DNA of 31,195 nucleotides, from positions 1 to 31,195 of the forward strand of contig NZ_JAYFFI010000023.1 in assembly GCF_036289405.1 (NCBI RefSeq), given 5' to 3'. The translations under genes were made by a program, and so were the position numbers. This document shows positions 23,392 through 31,195 of the stretch, piece after piece (the stretch's first letter is position 1; the number at the start of each line of letters is the position of its first letter). Source of the DNA: Pseudoramibacter faecis (GTDB taxonomy: Bacteria > Bacillota > Clostridia > Eubacteriales > Eubacteriaceae). The notes beneath the pieces were generated by a model. The model did not search any database. It saw only the letters and a program-made list of their open reading frames with translations, and was not told the DNA's origin.

Positions 23392-23538
23392 TTTTCCACC
23401 TATCATCAGGCGCAGGCCCGACTTTCTGTCGCTTGCTTATTGTTTTAATGATATCACAACTTGGCCGCGCTGCCCTTTAATCCAGCCAAATTTTTTCATA
23501 TTGAACGCCCCGGACCGCCGCGCAGCAAAAAGGCACGC

Positions 23539-23572
23539 AAAAAAGTCCGGCCGTCCAAAGGCGGCCGGACTT
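23539..23572 (-). terminator. Terminator of the CoA-transferase/DAP dehydrogenase operon
   Basis: Minus strand: AAGTCCGGCCG / CGGCCGGACTT 11-bp stem followed by six T, 42 bases past the ddh stop. Confidence 0.9.
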
Positions 23573-23614
23573 AAAATGCCGGGCAATCGTTTCGTGGCCA
23601 GGCGCCGTTCCGAT

Positions 23615-24610
23615 TTAAAGCATCCGGGCGCGCAACGTCTGCGGATCGAGCGGGCTCAAATAGGCCGGCGGCACATCCAGCATGGTTTTGCAGCCGACGG
23701 CGCCGTCCTGCGCAAAGCGATACACGGCCCGGGCACAAGCCACGAGCACCCCGGCGGTAAATTCCGGGTTGGAATCCAGCGTCAGGCCATATTCCACCAC
23801 CGCCGTGTTTTCGGCTTCCCAGCCGGTTTTGCCGGAGCGGATCACAAAGCCGCCGTGGGGGATCCCGCTGTGATCCCGCCGCAGTTCTTCTTCCGTGATG
23901 AAATGCACCGTGGTGTCGTAGTCGGCGAAATAATTGGGCATGGTGACAATGGCTTTTTCAATCGCCTGACGGCCCGCTTCGTCCACGCCGTCTTCCGCGA
24001 CGACAAAGCATTCCCGAGTGTGCATCTGACGGGTGGTCAGCTCCGGATTGTCGCCGGAGCGGGCCGCTGCCAGCGCCGCATCCACTGGGATGGTGTATTG
24101 CCTGGCGTCTTTCACGCCATCGATGCGGCGGATCGCGTCGGAATGTCCCTGGCTGACGCCCTTTCCCCAGAAGGTGTAACGCTTGCCCTCGGGCAGAACC
24201 GACGAGGCATAGACTCGGTTGAGTGAAAACAGTCCCGGATCCCAGCCGGCGGAGATCAGCGCCACATGGTTGCCGGCCCTCGCCGCGGCATTCACCGCTG
24301 CAAAATGATCCGGAATGTTGGCATGGGTGTCGAAGCTGTCCACCACGTTAAAATGAGCGGCAAAGGCCGGGGTCATCGCTGGCAGATCCGTCGCCGAGCC
24401 GCCGCAGAGAATCATCACGTCGATGGCGTCGGCGTAATCGGCCCAATCGTCCTGACGCACCACCGGCACCCCGCCGCTTAAAATCGTCACCGTCTCCGGG
24501 CTGCGCCGGGTGAAAACGGCGGCCAGGGTCATGTCGGCATTCTGCCGGACGGCACATTCGACGCCTTTGCCCAGATTGCCGTAACCCACAATACCAATAC
24601 GAATGGCCAT
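23615..24610 (-). CDS. ddh: meso-Diaminopimelate dehydrogenase
   Basis: NADPH-dependent interconversion of L-tetrahydrodipicolinate plus ammonia and meso-diaminopimelate: the one-step branch to DAP for lysine and peptidoglycan. 331 residues, usual length. Rossmann motif GIVGYGNLGKG (6-16); family segments ILCGGSATDLP, VDSFDTHANIP, SAGWDPGLFSLNR, FWGKGVSQGHSDAIRRI and HGGFVIRSG. AAAGGAGG precedes the ATG. Only 18 bases after the CoA-transferase stop, so co-transcribed with it. That pairing is unusual: no other lysine gene is near. Confidence 0.95.
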   Translation of the reverse strand: MAIRIGIVGYGNLGKGVECAVRQNADMTLAAVFTRRSPETVTILSGGVPVVRQDDWADYADAIDVMILCGGSATDLPAMTPAFAAHFNVVDSFDTHANIPDHFAAVNAAARAGNHVALISAGWDPGLFSLNRVYASSVLPEGKRYTFWGKGVSQGHSDAIRRIDGVKDARQYTIPVDAALAAARSGDNPELTTRQMHTRECFVVAEDGVDEAGRQAIEKAIVTMPNYFADYDTTVHFITEEELRRDHSGIPHGGFVIRSGKTGWEAENTAVVEYGLTLDSNPEFTAGVLVACARAVYRFAQDGAVGCKTMLDVPPAYLSPLDPQTLRARML

Positions 24611-24628
24611 AATAACCTCCTTTTTTCT

Positions 24629-25969
24629 TTAACGCTTGTTGCTCTGGCGCCAGATACCCATCTTTTCGGCATCGGCGATGAGCTCTTCTCTGAAATCCGG
24701 ATCGGCAATAGCAATCAGCGCTTCCGCCCGCTCCCAGGTGGTCGCCCCTTTCAGGTAGGCCATGCCGTATTCGGTCACGATGTACATCGAATTGGAACGG
24801 GTGTCCGTCACGATGGAACCTTCCGTTAGCGTCGGTTTGATGCGCGAATGCTTCACACCCTTTTTATCGGTGAACGAAGAAGACATGCAGATAAAACTCT
24901 TCCCGCCCTTAGAATTATACGCACCAAGCACGAAATCCAGCTGCCCGCCGGAGCCGGAAATCTGACGCAGGCCGGCGGATTCGGCGTTGATCTGGCCAAA
25001 GAGGTCCATATCCACCGCGTTATTGATGGACATGAAGTCGTCAAACTGGCCGATAACACTCGGATCATTCACATAATTCACCGGCGCCGACATGCAAGCC
25101 GGGTTGTCATCCAGAAAATCATAGAGCTTCTTCGTGCCGGAAGCAAAGGCATAGGTCTGTTTGTAGCGATCGATGGGCTTGCGGGCTCCGGTGATCTTGC
25201 CGGCCCGGGTCAGATCCACGAAGGAATCGACGTACATTTCCGTGTGAACGCCCAAATCCTTCAGATCGCTTTCGGCGATGAGCTGGCCGACGGTGTTGGG
25301 CATGCCGCCGATTCCCAGCTGCAGGGTTGCGCCGTCGGGAATCTCCGCCACGATCTGCTTGGCCACGGCCAGATCCACTTCGGTAGGTTCAGTCGAACCG
25401 CCACTTTCGGGCATCGCCGGATTGTCCCCTTCGACGATCATGTCGACTTCGGAAATGTGTACCGCTTCTTCAACCCCCAGGCAGCGCGGCACGGAAGTAT
25501 TCACCTCAACGATGACCACATCGGCCTTGTTCACGACTTCCCGATAATGGGAAGTGTTCGGCCCGAAGTTGAACCAGCCGTGTTTGTCCATGGAGGCAAC
25601 TTGGAACATTGCCACGTTCAGGGCGTGGGGCATATCCCGGTAATACCGCGGCACTTCCGAATAGCGCACCGGCCCATGAAAGATAAAGCCGTCTTTCACC
25701 GCCTTGCGGTCGACCCCGGAATAAAACCAGGAATTCCAGGTGAAATGCTCCTTGGCATCCGGCACATCAAAGATTTTTGGCCGAAACGGCACGATCCCGC
25801 CGTAAATTTTCACATCGGTAAGCTCCGGCATGCGCTTGGCCAGAGCTTCGTCCAACGCCCGGACGGTGCAGGTCACCCATCCGTAATCCACATAATCCCC
25901 TGATTTGATCACCTTGACAGCTTCATCCGCCGTCGTCAGTTTATCAGCATATTCTTTTAAATAGCTCAT
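24629..25969 (-). CDS. but: Butyryl-CoA:acetate CoA-transferase family protein
   Basis: Moves CoA from butyryl-CoA (or a related acyl-CoA) to acetate, the last step of butyrate formation in many Clostridia. 446 residues, matching the But/4-hydroxybutyrate CoA-transferase group. Glycine loop LQLGIGGMPNTVGQL, catalytic Glu in HTEMYVDSF (E244 by family pattern), ISGSGGQLDFV, and GSIVTDTRSNSMYIVTEYG. GGIGGMPN and HTEM favour But over the hydroxybutyrate branch, but longer-chain (caproyl) or other acyl substrates are possible. GGGAGGG upstream of the ATG. First gene of a two-gene operon with its own good promoter. Confidence 0.9.
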   Translation of the reverse strand: MSYLKEYADKLTTADEAVKVIKSGDYVDYGWVTCTVRALDEALAKRMPELTDVKIYGGIVPFRPKIFDVPDAKEHFTWNSWFYSGVDRKAVKDGFIFHGPVRYSEVPRYYRDMPHALNVAMFQVASMDKHGWFNFGPNTSHYREVVNKADVVIVEVNTSVPRCLGVEEAVHISEVDMIVEGDNPAMPESGGSTEPTEVDLAVAKQIVAEIPDGATLQLGIGGMPNTVGQLIAESDLKDLGVHTEMYVDSFVDLTRAGKITGARKPIDRYKQTYAFASGTKKLYDFLDDNPACMSAPVNYVNDPSVIGQFDDFMSINNAVDMDLFGQINAESAGLRQISGSGGQLDFVLGAYNSKGGKSFICMSSSFTDKKGVKHSRIKPTLTEGSIVTDTRSNSMYIVTEYGMAYLKGATTWERAEALIAIADPDFREELIADAEKMGIWRQSNKR

Positions 25970-26003
25970 AATCCCTCCCGATTATTATTTTTTTAACACA
26001 CTT

Positions 26004-26032
26004 ATTCTATCACCTTGCCTGATTGAGGTCAA
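26004..26032 (-). promoter_or_regulatory. Promoter of the but-ddh operon
   Basis: Minus strand -35 TTGACC (26032-26027), 17-base spacer, -10 TAGAAT (26009-26004): each 5 of 6 to consensus. Fits high expression of a main fermentation enzyme. Confidence 0.75.
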
Positions 26033-26056
26033 TTAACTTAAAATGTCCGACGCTAT

Positions 26057-26085
26057 AAAAAAAGCCGCCTCGCGGGGAAGCGACC
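26057..26085 (-). terminator. Terminator after the purine permease gene
   Basis: Minus strand AGGTCGC / GCGGCTT stem with wobble pairs, then a T run. Less perfect than the others in the window. Confidence 0.6.
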
Positions 26086-26100
26086 TTTTGACATCAGCGC

Positions 26101-27465
26101 TTAGATAAAGATGTACTTCAAAATGAAAAGCAGCGAAATGACGATCATCAGCGGCGAGACCTTTTCCTTCTTGCCGGCCAGCAGGTTCATCAGGGTGTAG
26201 GAGATGAAGCCCACGCCGATCCCTTCGGAGATGCTGTAGGTGAAGGGCATGAACGCCAGGCACAGGAAAGCCGGAATGCCTTCGGTCGGATCGGTGAAGT
26301 CGATCTGGGTGACGTTTTGAATCATCAAAAAGCCGACGATGATCAGCGCCGGCGCCGTCGCAAAGGACGGAATCGCCAGAAAGATCGGCGAGAAGAACAA
26401 CGCCAGGATAAAGAGGATCACCATGACGATGCCGGTGAGACCGGTGCGGCCCCCTTCGGCAATGCCGAGAGAGCTTTCGACAAAGGTCGTCGTGGTGGAC
26501 GTCCCGAGGCAGGCCCCGATGGTGGTAGCGACGGCGTCGGCCATCAGCGCGCCCTTGATCCGCGGCAGATTGCCGTCTTCATCAATATAGCCCGCCTTCA
26601 CGGCACAGCCGGTGAGCGTGCCCAGGGTATCGAAAATATCGACAAAGAGAAAGGCGAAGACCACCGTCGCAAAGTCAAAGCTCAAGCCCTTGGAGAAATC
26701 GAACTTCATGAAGGTCGGCGCCAGAGACGCGACGTGAATCCCGCGGGAAAAATCCGGAATCAGCGAATAAAGCCCCAGCTTCGGCACCGGCACATAAAAC
26801 CCGGCCACCTCACAGATGATCCCCACGAGCCAGGTCGCCAGGATCCCGATGAGCACGCCGCCCTTGACCCCGCGGATCAGCAGAAAGCCAGTGAGCACCG
26901 TCCCGAGCAGGGCCAGGGCCACCGTCAGGCCCAGCGTGGCATTGCTCGCCGTGCTCCATTTGAACATGGTGACCAAGGTCGAATCGTCATTGACCACGAT
27001 CTTCGCCCCCTGCAGTCCGACCATCGCAATAAACAGGCCGATCCCGGAGGAAATCGCCAGACGCAGCGTTTCGGGAATCGCGTTGAAAATGGCTTCACGG
27101 ATATTGGTCAGACTTAAAACGATAAAGATAATACCTTCTATAAAGACCGCCACCAGCGCCATTTCCCAGGAGTAGCCCATTTTGATGACCACTGAATACG
27201 CAAAATAAGCGTTAAGCCCCATCCCCGGTGCGAGCACAAAAGGGTAATTGGTGAGCAGGGCCATCACGAGCGTCCCGATGGCCGAGGCCAGAGCCGTCGC
27301 CGTGAACACCGCGCCTTTGTCCATCCCGGCCGCCGAGAGCATGTTCGGATTGACCGCCAGAATATAAGCCACGCCCATGAAGGTCGTCAGTCCGGCCATC
27401 ACTTCGGTTCTCAGGTTTGTTCCGTTTTCGCCAAACTTGAAAATCCTTGCCAGTTTTTCTTGCAT
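26101..27465 (-). CDS. NCS2/AzgA-type purine (guanine/hypoxanthine) permease
   Basis: Proton-coupled nucleobase importer of the AzgA/PbuG branch, inner membrane, about 12-14 helices, 454 residues from ATG 27465. Family motifs: EVMAGLTTFMGVAYILAVNP, APGMGLNAYFAYSVV and TFVESSLGIAEGGRTGLTG; DIFDTLGTLTG is in the middle. The start is chosen for MQEKLARIF, with AAAGGAT upstream; an upstream ATG at 27486 lacks a site. No purine riboswitch was recognised in the leader. Guanine versus hypoxanthine or adenine preference is not readable. Confidence 0.93.
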   Translation of the reverse strand: MQEKLARIFKFGENGTNLRTEVMAGLTTFMGVAYILAVNPNMLSAAGMDKGAVFTATALASAIGTLVMALLTNYPFVLAPGMGLNAYFAYSVVIKMGYSWEMALVAVFIEGIIFIVLSLTNIREAIFNAIPETLRLAISSGIGLFIAMVGLQGAKIVVNDDSTLVTMFKWSTASNATLGLTVALALLGTVLTGFLLIRGVKGGVLIGILATWLVGIICEVAGFYVPVPKLGLYSLIPDFSRGIHVASLAPTFMKFDFSKGLSFDFATVVFAFLFVDIFDTLGTLTGCAVKAGYIDEDGNLPRIKGALMADAVATTIGACLGTSTTTTFVESSLGIAEGGRTGLTGIVMVILFILALFFSPIFLAIPSFATAPALIIVGFLMIQNVTQIDFTDPTEGIPAFLCLAFMPFTYSISEGIGVGFISYTLMNLLAGKKEKVSPLMIVISLLFILKYIFI

Positions 27466-27603
27466 GAAACATCCTTTCCGCGGCATTGCCGCTCGTTCAA
27501 ATGAATATTAAGTATGCATTAAGGTTATCAGATTGCGGCCATAAAAGCAAGGGTTCCCGGCGTTTTGAAACCGTTAATTCTTTAGTCGGCTTTAAAGGCA
27601 TCC

Positions 27604-27632
27604 AAAAAAAACCGAAACCGTTTGGGCTTCGG
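27604..27632 (-). terminator. Terminator after the DUF2809 gene
   Basis: Minus strand CCGAAGCC-CAAAC-GGTTTCGG 8-bp stem (one G-T pair) followed by eight T, 3 bases past the stop. Confidence 0.88.
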
Positions 27633-27635
27633 ATT

Positions 27636-28016
27636 TTAATTTTTCTGCCTGCGGCGGGCCACGAGTCCAATCAACAGGCAACCCACCAGATAACACAGCA
27701 GATCCTGCCAGTCGAAGGTGCCGCCCATCAGCGTTCGCATCACCGGGCTTTGATCCAAGCCCAGACGTGCCGCCAGATGAAAGGCCTGGGACACCTCCGC
27801 CGCCGCGGCAAAGACAAAAATGCCCAGGGGCAGCCGGGGCCACCCCGTCGGTTTAAACACCCGCACCAACGCATAAAGCCCCACCACCACCAGCACATCC
27901 CCCATATAAGGGCGAATCACCGTATCGTGAACCCACAGGGCGATGGCAACCTCAAGCGTAAACACCGCGGCGGCCAGCCCCAGATAAAATAAACGAGCCC
28001 TGCTTTTCTCGCTCAT
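27636..28016 (-). CDS. DUF2809 small membrane protein
   Basis: 126 residues, about four hydrophobic helices with basic ends. Family pattern: LEVAIALWVHDTVIRPYMGD, EVSQAFHL, and GGTFDWQDLLCYLVG. Function unknown in all relatives I know of. Four bases after the HAD gene, so it forms an operon with it; the pairing gives no clear function. Confidence 0.85.
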   Translation of the reverse strand: MSEKSRARLFYLGLAAAVFTLEVAIALWVHDTVIRPYMGDVLVVVGLYALVRVFKPTGWPRLPLGIFVFAAAAEVSQAFHLAARLGLDQSPVMRTLMGGTFDWQDLLCYLVGCLLIGLVARRRQKN

Positions 28017-28020
28017 CGCG

Positions 28021-28815
28021 TCAGGCCTTAACCGCTTCCGCGCAGGTCACAATTTCCCCTACGCCGGCAAGTACGGCTGTCGGCCGGTAGGCGAAAGTTT
28101 CGATGGTTTCCCTGCCCGTCACCCCCGAGAGCACCAAGGCCGTTGCCATGCCGCTTTCCAGACCGGAGATCACGTCGGTATCCATGCGGTCGCCGACCAT
28201 CACCGCTTCGTCCGAATGGCAGCCGAGAAGCCGCAACCCGGTGCGCATCATCAGCGGATTGGGCTTGCCGCAAAAATAAGCTTTCTTGCCGGTGGCCATC
28301 TCGATGGGCGCCACCAGTGCCCCGCACCCCGGCATGATGCCCTGCTCGATGGGACCGCTGACATCCGGGTTGGTGCCGATAAGCTTCGCGCCGCCCAACA
28401 CCATGTTGGTCGCCCGGGTCACCGTGTCCAGGGTGTAGCTCTGACTTTCGCCCACCACCACGTAATCCGGGTCCACCTCGTCCACGGCCAGTCCCTCGGC
28501 ATAAATCGCGTTGATCAGGCCCACGCCGCCGATGGGATACACCGTGCATTCCGGCGACTGCTGCTTCAGGAAGCGGGCCGTCGCCAGCGCGCTGGTATAA
28601 AAATGGTCCTCACTGACGTCGAGCCCCAAATATGCGAGCTTCTGGGAGAGCTCCCGAGGGGTCTTCGCGCTGCTGTTGGTCAAAAAGAGAAAAGCCTTGT
28701 CTTCCCGATAGAGCCAGTCGATGAATTCCCGGACACCGGGCAAAAGTTCGTTGCCGTAATAGATCACGCCGTCCATATCGCAGATAAAGCCTTTGATTTG
28801 ATTGAAGTCGATCAT
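28021..28815 (-). CDS. HAD class IIA phosphatase (NagD/phosphoglycolate phosphatase-like)
   Basis: 264 residues from ATG 28815, chosen because GAAGGTG lies upstream (an upstream ATG at 28833 has none). Motif I FICDMDGVIYYG with the nucleophile Asp, motif II FLTNSSAKTP, conserved Lys in CGKPNPLMM, and motif IV MVGDRMDTDV. Family members hydrolyse p-nitrophenyl phosphate, UMP, phosphoglycolate or arabinose phosphate; the substrate here is unknown. First gene of a pair with DUF2809. Confidence 0.92.
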   Translation of the reverse strand: MIDFNQIKGFICDMDGVIYYGNELLPGVREFIDWLYREDKAFLFLTNSSAKTPRELSQKLAYLGLDVSEDHFYTSALATARFLKQQSPECTVYPIGGVGLINAIYAEGLAVDEVDPDYVVVGESQSYTLDTVTRATNMVLGGAKLIGTNPDVSGPIEQGIMPGCGALVAPIEMATGKKAYFCGKPNPLMMRTGLRLLGCHSDEAVMVGDRMDTDVISGLESGMATALVLSGVTGRETIETFAYRPTAVLAGVGEIVTCAEAVKA

Positions 28816-28881
28816 TGATACACCTTCTTTCACATGGTTTTCCGGCGCTGCAAAATGACTGCAAATGCGCCGATTGCTCCT

Positions 28882-28910
28882 ATCTTACCCCACGTCGCCG
28901 ACTTTTTCCA
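28882..28910 (-). promoter_or_regulatory. Likely promoter of the NagD-like/DUF2809 pair
   Basis: Minus strand -35 TGGAAA (28910-28905), 17-base spacer, -10 TAAGAT (28887-28882). Moderate match. Confidence 0.45.
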
Positions 28911-29018
28911 CCTGATTCGCCGCCTTTTAACCAAATCTTTACCTGGACTTTTCATTCCCGCCGATGGCCGCAGCTGCCCATGTACTGAATTTCATACTGA
29001 AACCGACGGTTAAAAAGC

Positions 29019-29047
29019 TTGCCCCGGGCACTTTGGCATGCTAAAAT
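29019..29047 (+). promoter_or_regulatory. Promoter of the T-box leader
   Basis: -35 TTGCCC (29019-29024), 17-base spacer, extended -10 TGCTAAAAT with hexamer at 29042-29047. Transcription would start near 29054, at the beginning of the T-box. Confidence 0.65.
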
Positions 29048-29053
29048 GAATAA

Positions 29054-29329
29054 AAGATGTCGATCGGAAAAGAGTAAGCCCGCAGCGTCTGCGTCAGAGA
29101 ACCGCCGGCCGGTGAAAGGCGGCCGCAGACCGCGCGCCGAATACCTTCCGGGAGTCGCGCACCCAAAGGGATTTTCCCCGGTAGGCTGCGATCGGGAGCG
29201 CCCGTTAACGCGCGCAGGTATCGCTCGCTTGAGCCGTACCTCATGAGCGCCGATTCGCGAGGCTCGGCGAAATAGAGGTGGTAACGCGGCTTTGTCCGCC
29301 CTCTGTGTGATAACGGAGGGCGGTTTTTT
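29054..29329 (+). promoter_or_regulatory. T-box riboswitch controlling the downstream symporter
   Basis: tRNA-sensing transcription attenuator. Seen in order: AGTA of the specifier loop (29073-29076), AGAGA (29096-29100) and GGTGAAAG (29111-29118) of distal stem I, specifier-loop 3' side GAATACC (29139-29145) closed by CGGAA/TTCCG (29065-29069/29146-29150), T-box GAGGTGGTAACGCGG (29275-29289), and terminator CCGCCCTC/GAGGGCGG plus six T (29296-29329). The antiterminator pairs GCGG and GAGG with CCGC and CCTC. The triplet after GAA is TAC (Tyr), and the TGGT bulge calls for a tRNA with A before CCA, which suits tRNA-Tyr. Because the base after TAC is C, not the usual purine, the specifier reading is uncertain. 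Confidence 0.88.
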
Positions 29330-29392
29330 CTGCCCTCATCGGCCCTCGGATACGCCGCGTATCCCTTGCACTTTTTACCTGGAGGTTTTGCT

Positions 29393-30931
29393 TTGTTTCT
29401 CAAAATCTTTTTGCTCGCCGCCTTCTTCGCGGTGATGATCGGCGTCGGCATCCACTGCGGGCGCCACGCCGTCAGCGTGAACGGCTTCGTCCTTGGCGGG
29501 CGCAGCGTCGGCCCGTGGCTGACGGCCTTTTCCTTCGGCACGTCCTATTTTTCCGCTGTCATCTTCGTGGGCTACGCCGGGCAGTTCGGCTGGAAGTTCG
29601 GCGTCGCCTCGACCTGGATCGGCATCGGCAACGCGCTGCTCGGCTCGCTTTTGGCCTGGGTAGTGCTCGGCCGGCGCACCCGCATCATGACCCAGCATTT
29701 CGGCGCGGCTACCATGCCCCAGTTCTTCGGCGAGCGCTTCGGCAGCCCCTCGCTTAAGATCGCGGCGTCCGTCATCACCTTCGTTTTCATGATTCCCTAC
29801 ACCGCTTCGCTCTATAACGGGCTGTCCCGGCTGTTCGGCATGGCCTTTCACATCGATTATGTGGTGTGCATCGTGCTGATGGCCGCCCTCACCGCGGTGT
29901 ATGTCATCGCCGGCGGCTACATGGCCACGGCCATCAACGATTTTATTCAGGGCATCATCATGCTCTTTGGCATCGCGGCCGTCGTCTCGGCGGCGCTTGG
30001 GGCCAACGGCGGCTTTCACGCCGCGATCATCTCCCTCTCCCGGGTGAAGGATGCCGCGGCAGCCCCCGGTCAGCTCGGCGCCTTCACTTCCTTTTTCGGG
30101 CCGGATCCGCCGGGCCTGCTGGCGGTGATCCTCCTCACCTCGCTGGGCACCTGGGGCCTGCCCCAGATGGTGGGCAAGTTTTACGCCATCGACAGCGAGC
30201 ATTCCATCAACAAGGGGATGGTCATCTCGACACTCTTTGCCTTTGTCGTGGCCGGCGGTTCCTATTTTCTCGGCGGCTTTGGCCGGCTCTATGCCGACAG
30301 GGTGAACGTCGCGGCAAACGGCTTCGACGCCATTGTCCCCGCCATGCTCGCGGGCCTGCCCGATGTGCTCATCGCCGTGGTGGTGATCCTCGTGCTCTCG
30401 GCCTCGATGTCGACCCTCTCTTCGCTGGTGATCGCCTCCAGCTCCACCCTGACCCTCGATTTGATCCGGGATGTGTGCTTCCCGGATATGGAAGAGGAGC
30501 GGCAGGTGCTCGTGCTGCGGCTGTTCATCGTGGTATTCATCACGATTTCCGCCGTCATCGCGACGATTCAATACAAAAGCGCCGTGACCTTCATCGCCCA
30601 GCTCATGGGGATTTCCTGGGGCGCCATGGCCGGCGCCTTCCTCGCGCCTTTCCTTTACGGGCTTTACAGCCGGCGCGTCACCGCCGCATCAACCTGGGTT
30701 TCTTTTATCTTCGCCGTGGGGCTGATGATTGCCACCTTGCTCGCACCCCAGTGGCTTCCAGCCTTTTTGCGCTCGCCCATCCAAGCCGGAGTTTTTGCCA
30801 TGGTGGCCGGCCTCGTGCTGGTGCCTGTCGTCAGCTTGTTCACCAAAGCGCCGGACGCCGCCCTGGTTGCCGATGCCTTCGCCGCCTACGATGAGCGGGT
30901 GTCCGTGCCGGTGCGCGACGATCTGGGCTGA
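29393..30931 (+). CDS. Sodium:solute symporter (SSS/PutP family), T-box controlled
   Basis: Na+-coupled importer with about 13 membrane helices, 512 residues. The start is TTG at 29393, with GGAGG seven bases upstream; no ATG fits. Early family motif FVLGGRSVGPWLTAFSFGTSY; Na+-site helix region LSASMSTLSSLVIASSSTLT. The T-box in front implies that the substrate is an amino acid (or precursor) whose tRNA it senses, tyrosine if the TAC reading is right (inference). Single-gene transcript ending in a strong terminator. Proline or pantothenate transport cannot be excluded from sequence alone. Confidence 0.9.
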   Translation: MFLKIFLLAAFFAVMIGVGIHCGRHAVSVNGFVLGGRSVGPWLTAFSFGTSYFSAVIFVGYAGQFGWKFGVASTWIGIGNALLGSLLAWVVLGRRTRIMTQHFGAATMPQFFGERFGSPSLKIAASVITFVFMIPYTASLYNGLSRLFGMAFHIDYVVCIVLMAALTAVYVIAGGYMATAINDFIQGIIMLFGIAAVVSAALGANGGFHAAIISLSRVKDAAAAPGQLGAFTSFFGPDPPGLLAVILLTSLGTWGLPQMVGKFYAIDSEHSINKGMVISTLFAFVVAGGSYFLGGFGRLYADRVNVAANGFDAIVPAMLAGLPDVLIAVVVILVLSASMSTLSSLVIASSSTLTLDLIRDVCFPDMEEERQVLVLRLFIVVFITISAVIATIQYKSAVTFIAQLMGISWGAMAGAFLAPFLYGLYSRRVTAASTWVSFIFAVGLMIATLLAPQWLPAFLRSPIQAGVFAMVAGLVLVPVVSLFTKAPDAALVADAFAAYDERVSVPVRDDLG

Positions 30932-30962
30932 TCCCGCCGGACTTTTTCGGCACACAAAAAAC

Positions 30963-30992
30963 CATGGATCCCAAACGGATCCATGTTTTTTT
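30963..30992. terminator. Terminator after the symporter, probably bidirectional
   Basis: CATGGATCC-CAAAC-GGATCCATG perfect 9-bp stem, then seven T; six A lie just before it, giving a T run on the minus strand as well, where a transcript from the right edge would end. Confidence 0.9.
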
Positions 30993-31105
30993 ATGGCGCC
31001 CTCCGACTTGATGCCCGTTCCCGCCGCTGCGACGTCGCAGATCCTGCCGCCGCATTGAATGCGTTCACGCCGAATCCCCCGATAGACAATCGTCAATGGC
31101 ATCTC

Positions 31106-31195
31106 CTATTTGAAAAAAACCGCTGTCCTTGGCGCCGCATAATGCGCTTCGAGCATCGCCACATGGGATAAAAACGCAGCATCGTCAAAAAACTT
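31106..31195 (-). CDS. C-terminal end of an unidentified gene entering from the right
   Basis: Minus-strand frame open from the right edge to TAG at 31108-31106; the last 29 residues read KFFDDAAFLSHVAMLEAHYA and then APRTAVFFK. Family unknown. The stop is directly followed by AGGAG and, six bases on, TTG at 31096, as though a second gene were translationally coupled; that frame, however, runs through the terminator into the symporter antisense, so it is left out as a gene. Confidence 0.35.
   Translation of the reverse strand, partial: KFFDDAAFLSHVAMLEAHYAAPRTAVFFK

Noticed and set aside
27466..27600. Purine riboswitch before the AzgA-like permease
   Set aside because: Looked for the three-stem aptamer and its conserved loops; did not find them, and no terminator hairpin lies in the leader.
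1..31195. CRISPR arrays, tRNA/rRNA genes, complete insertion sequences, phage genes
   Set aside because: No regularly spaced direct repeats, tRNA-like folds, transposase or phage structural genes were seen; the AT-rich islands lack recognisable mobility genes or flanking direct repeats.

Overview
The window looks like a chromosome segment of a GC-rich anaerobic member of the Clostridia, most likely a Eubacteriaceae-type fatty-acid producer (Pseudoramibacter/Eubacterium-like; this placement is inference). The grounds are a type III glutamine synthetase, a PyrK-PyrD(1B)-PyrI pyrimidine cluster, meso-diaminopimelate dehydrogenase, a butyryl-CoA:acetate CoA-transferase, class B sortase, a T-box leader, strong AGGAGG ribosome binding sites and extended -10 promoters of the TGnTAAAAT kind. 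Most genes are clearly GC-rich, but two stretches (about 4445-5667 and about 13480-16790) are much richer in A+T and hold only broken or decaying transport genes; they read as acquired DNA that is being lost.

Left part (1-6975): the 3' part of glnN, class I fructose-bisphosphate aldolase and an iron-dependent alcohol dehydrogenase, each followed by a strong terminator, the last two with their own promoters. Then come an AT-rich island with a MATE efflux pseudogene and a frameshifted small gene, and an inward-facing HTH regulator fused to a six-helix membrane domain.

Pyrimidine operon (13364 down to 6929, minus strand): one good promoter drives pyrB-pyrI-pyrC-pyrF-pyrK-pyrD with mostly overlapping genes, and the transcript appears to continue into a DJ-1/PfpI protein and a class B sortase before the first clear terminator. 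carA/carB, pyrE and pyrR are absent here.

Transport island (13480-16790, plus strand): a truncated ABC exporter ATPase domain, an intact MptD/Trep_Strep-type ECF S component, a frameshifted and truncated EcfT, and a tandem EcfA split by an in-frame stop. A GATAAT/ATTATC dyad lies upstream.

Middle right (17114-21912, plus strand): a large protein joining an unknown N-terminal domain, four YGGNAG repeats and a gamma-carbonic-anhydrase-like left-handed beta helix; then a five-gene operon tatD-azlC-azlD-secreted basic protein-HAD phosphatase.

Right part (21973-31195): minus-strand DUF1858 redox protein, lipid kinase, But CoA-transferase plus DAP dehydrogenase operon, AzgA-like purine permease, and a HAD (NagD-like)/DUF2809 pair; then a plus-strand T-box leader controlling a sodium:solute symporter. 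The last bases hold the end of a minus-strand gene entering from the right.

The best candidates for something undescribed are the repeat-bearing gamma-carbonic anhydrase fusion (17114-18697), the sortase and DJ-1 genes riding on the pyr operon, and the T-box-controlled symporter.
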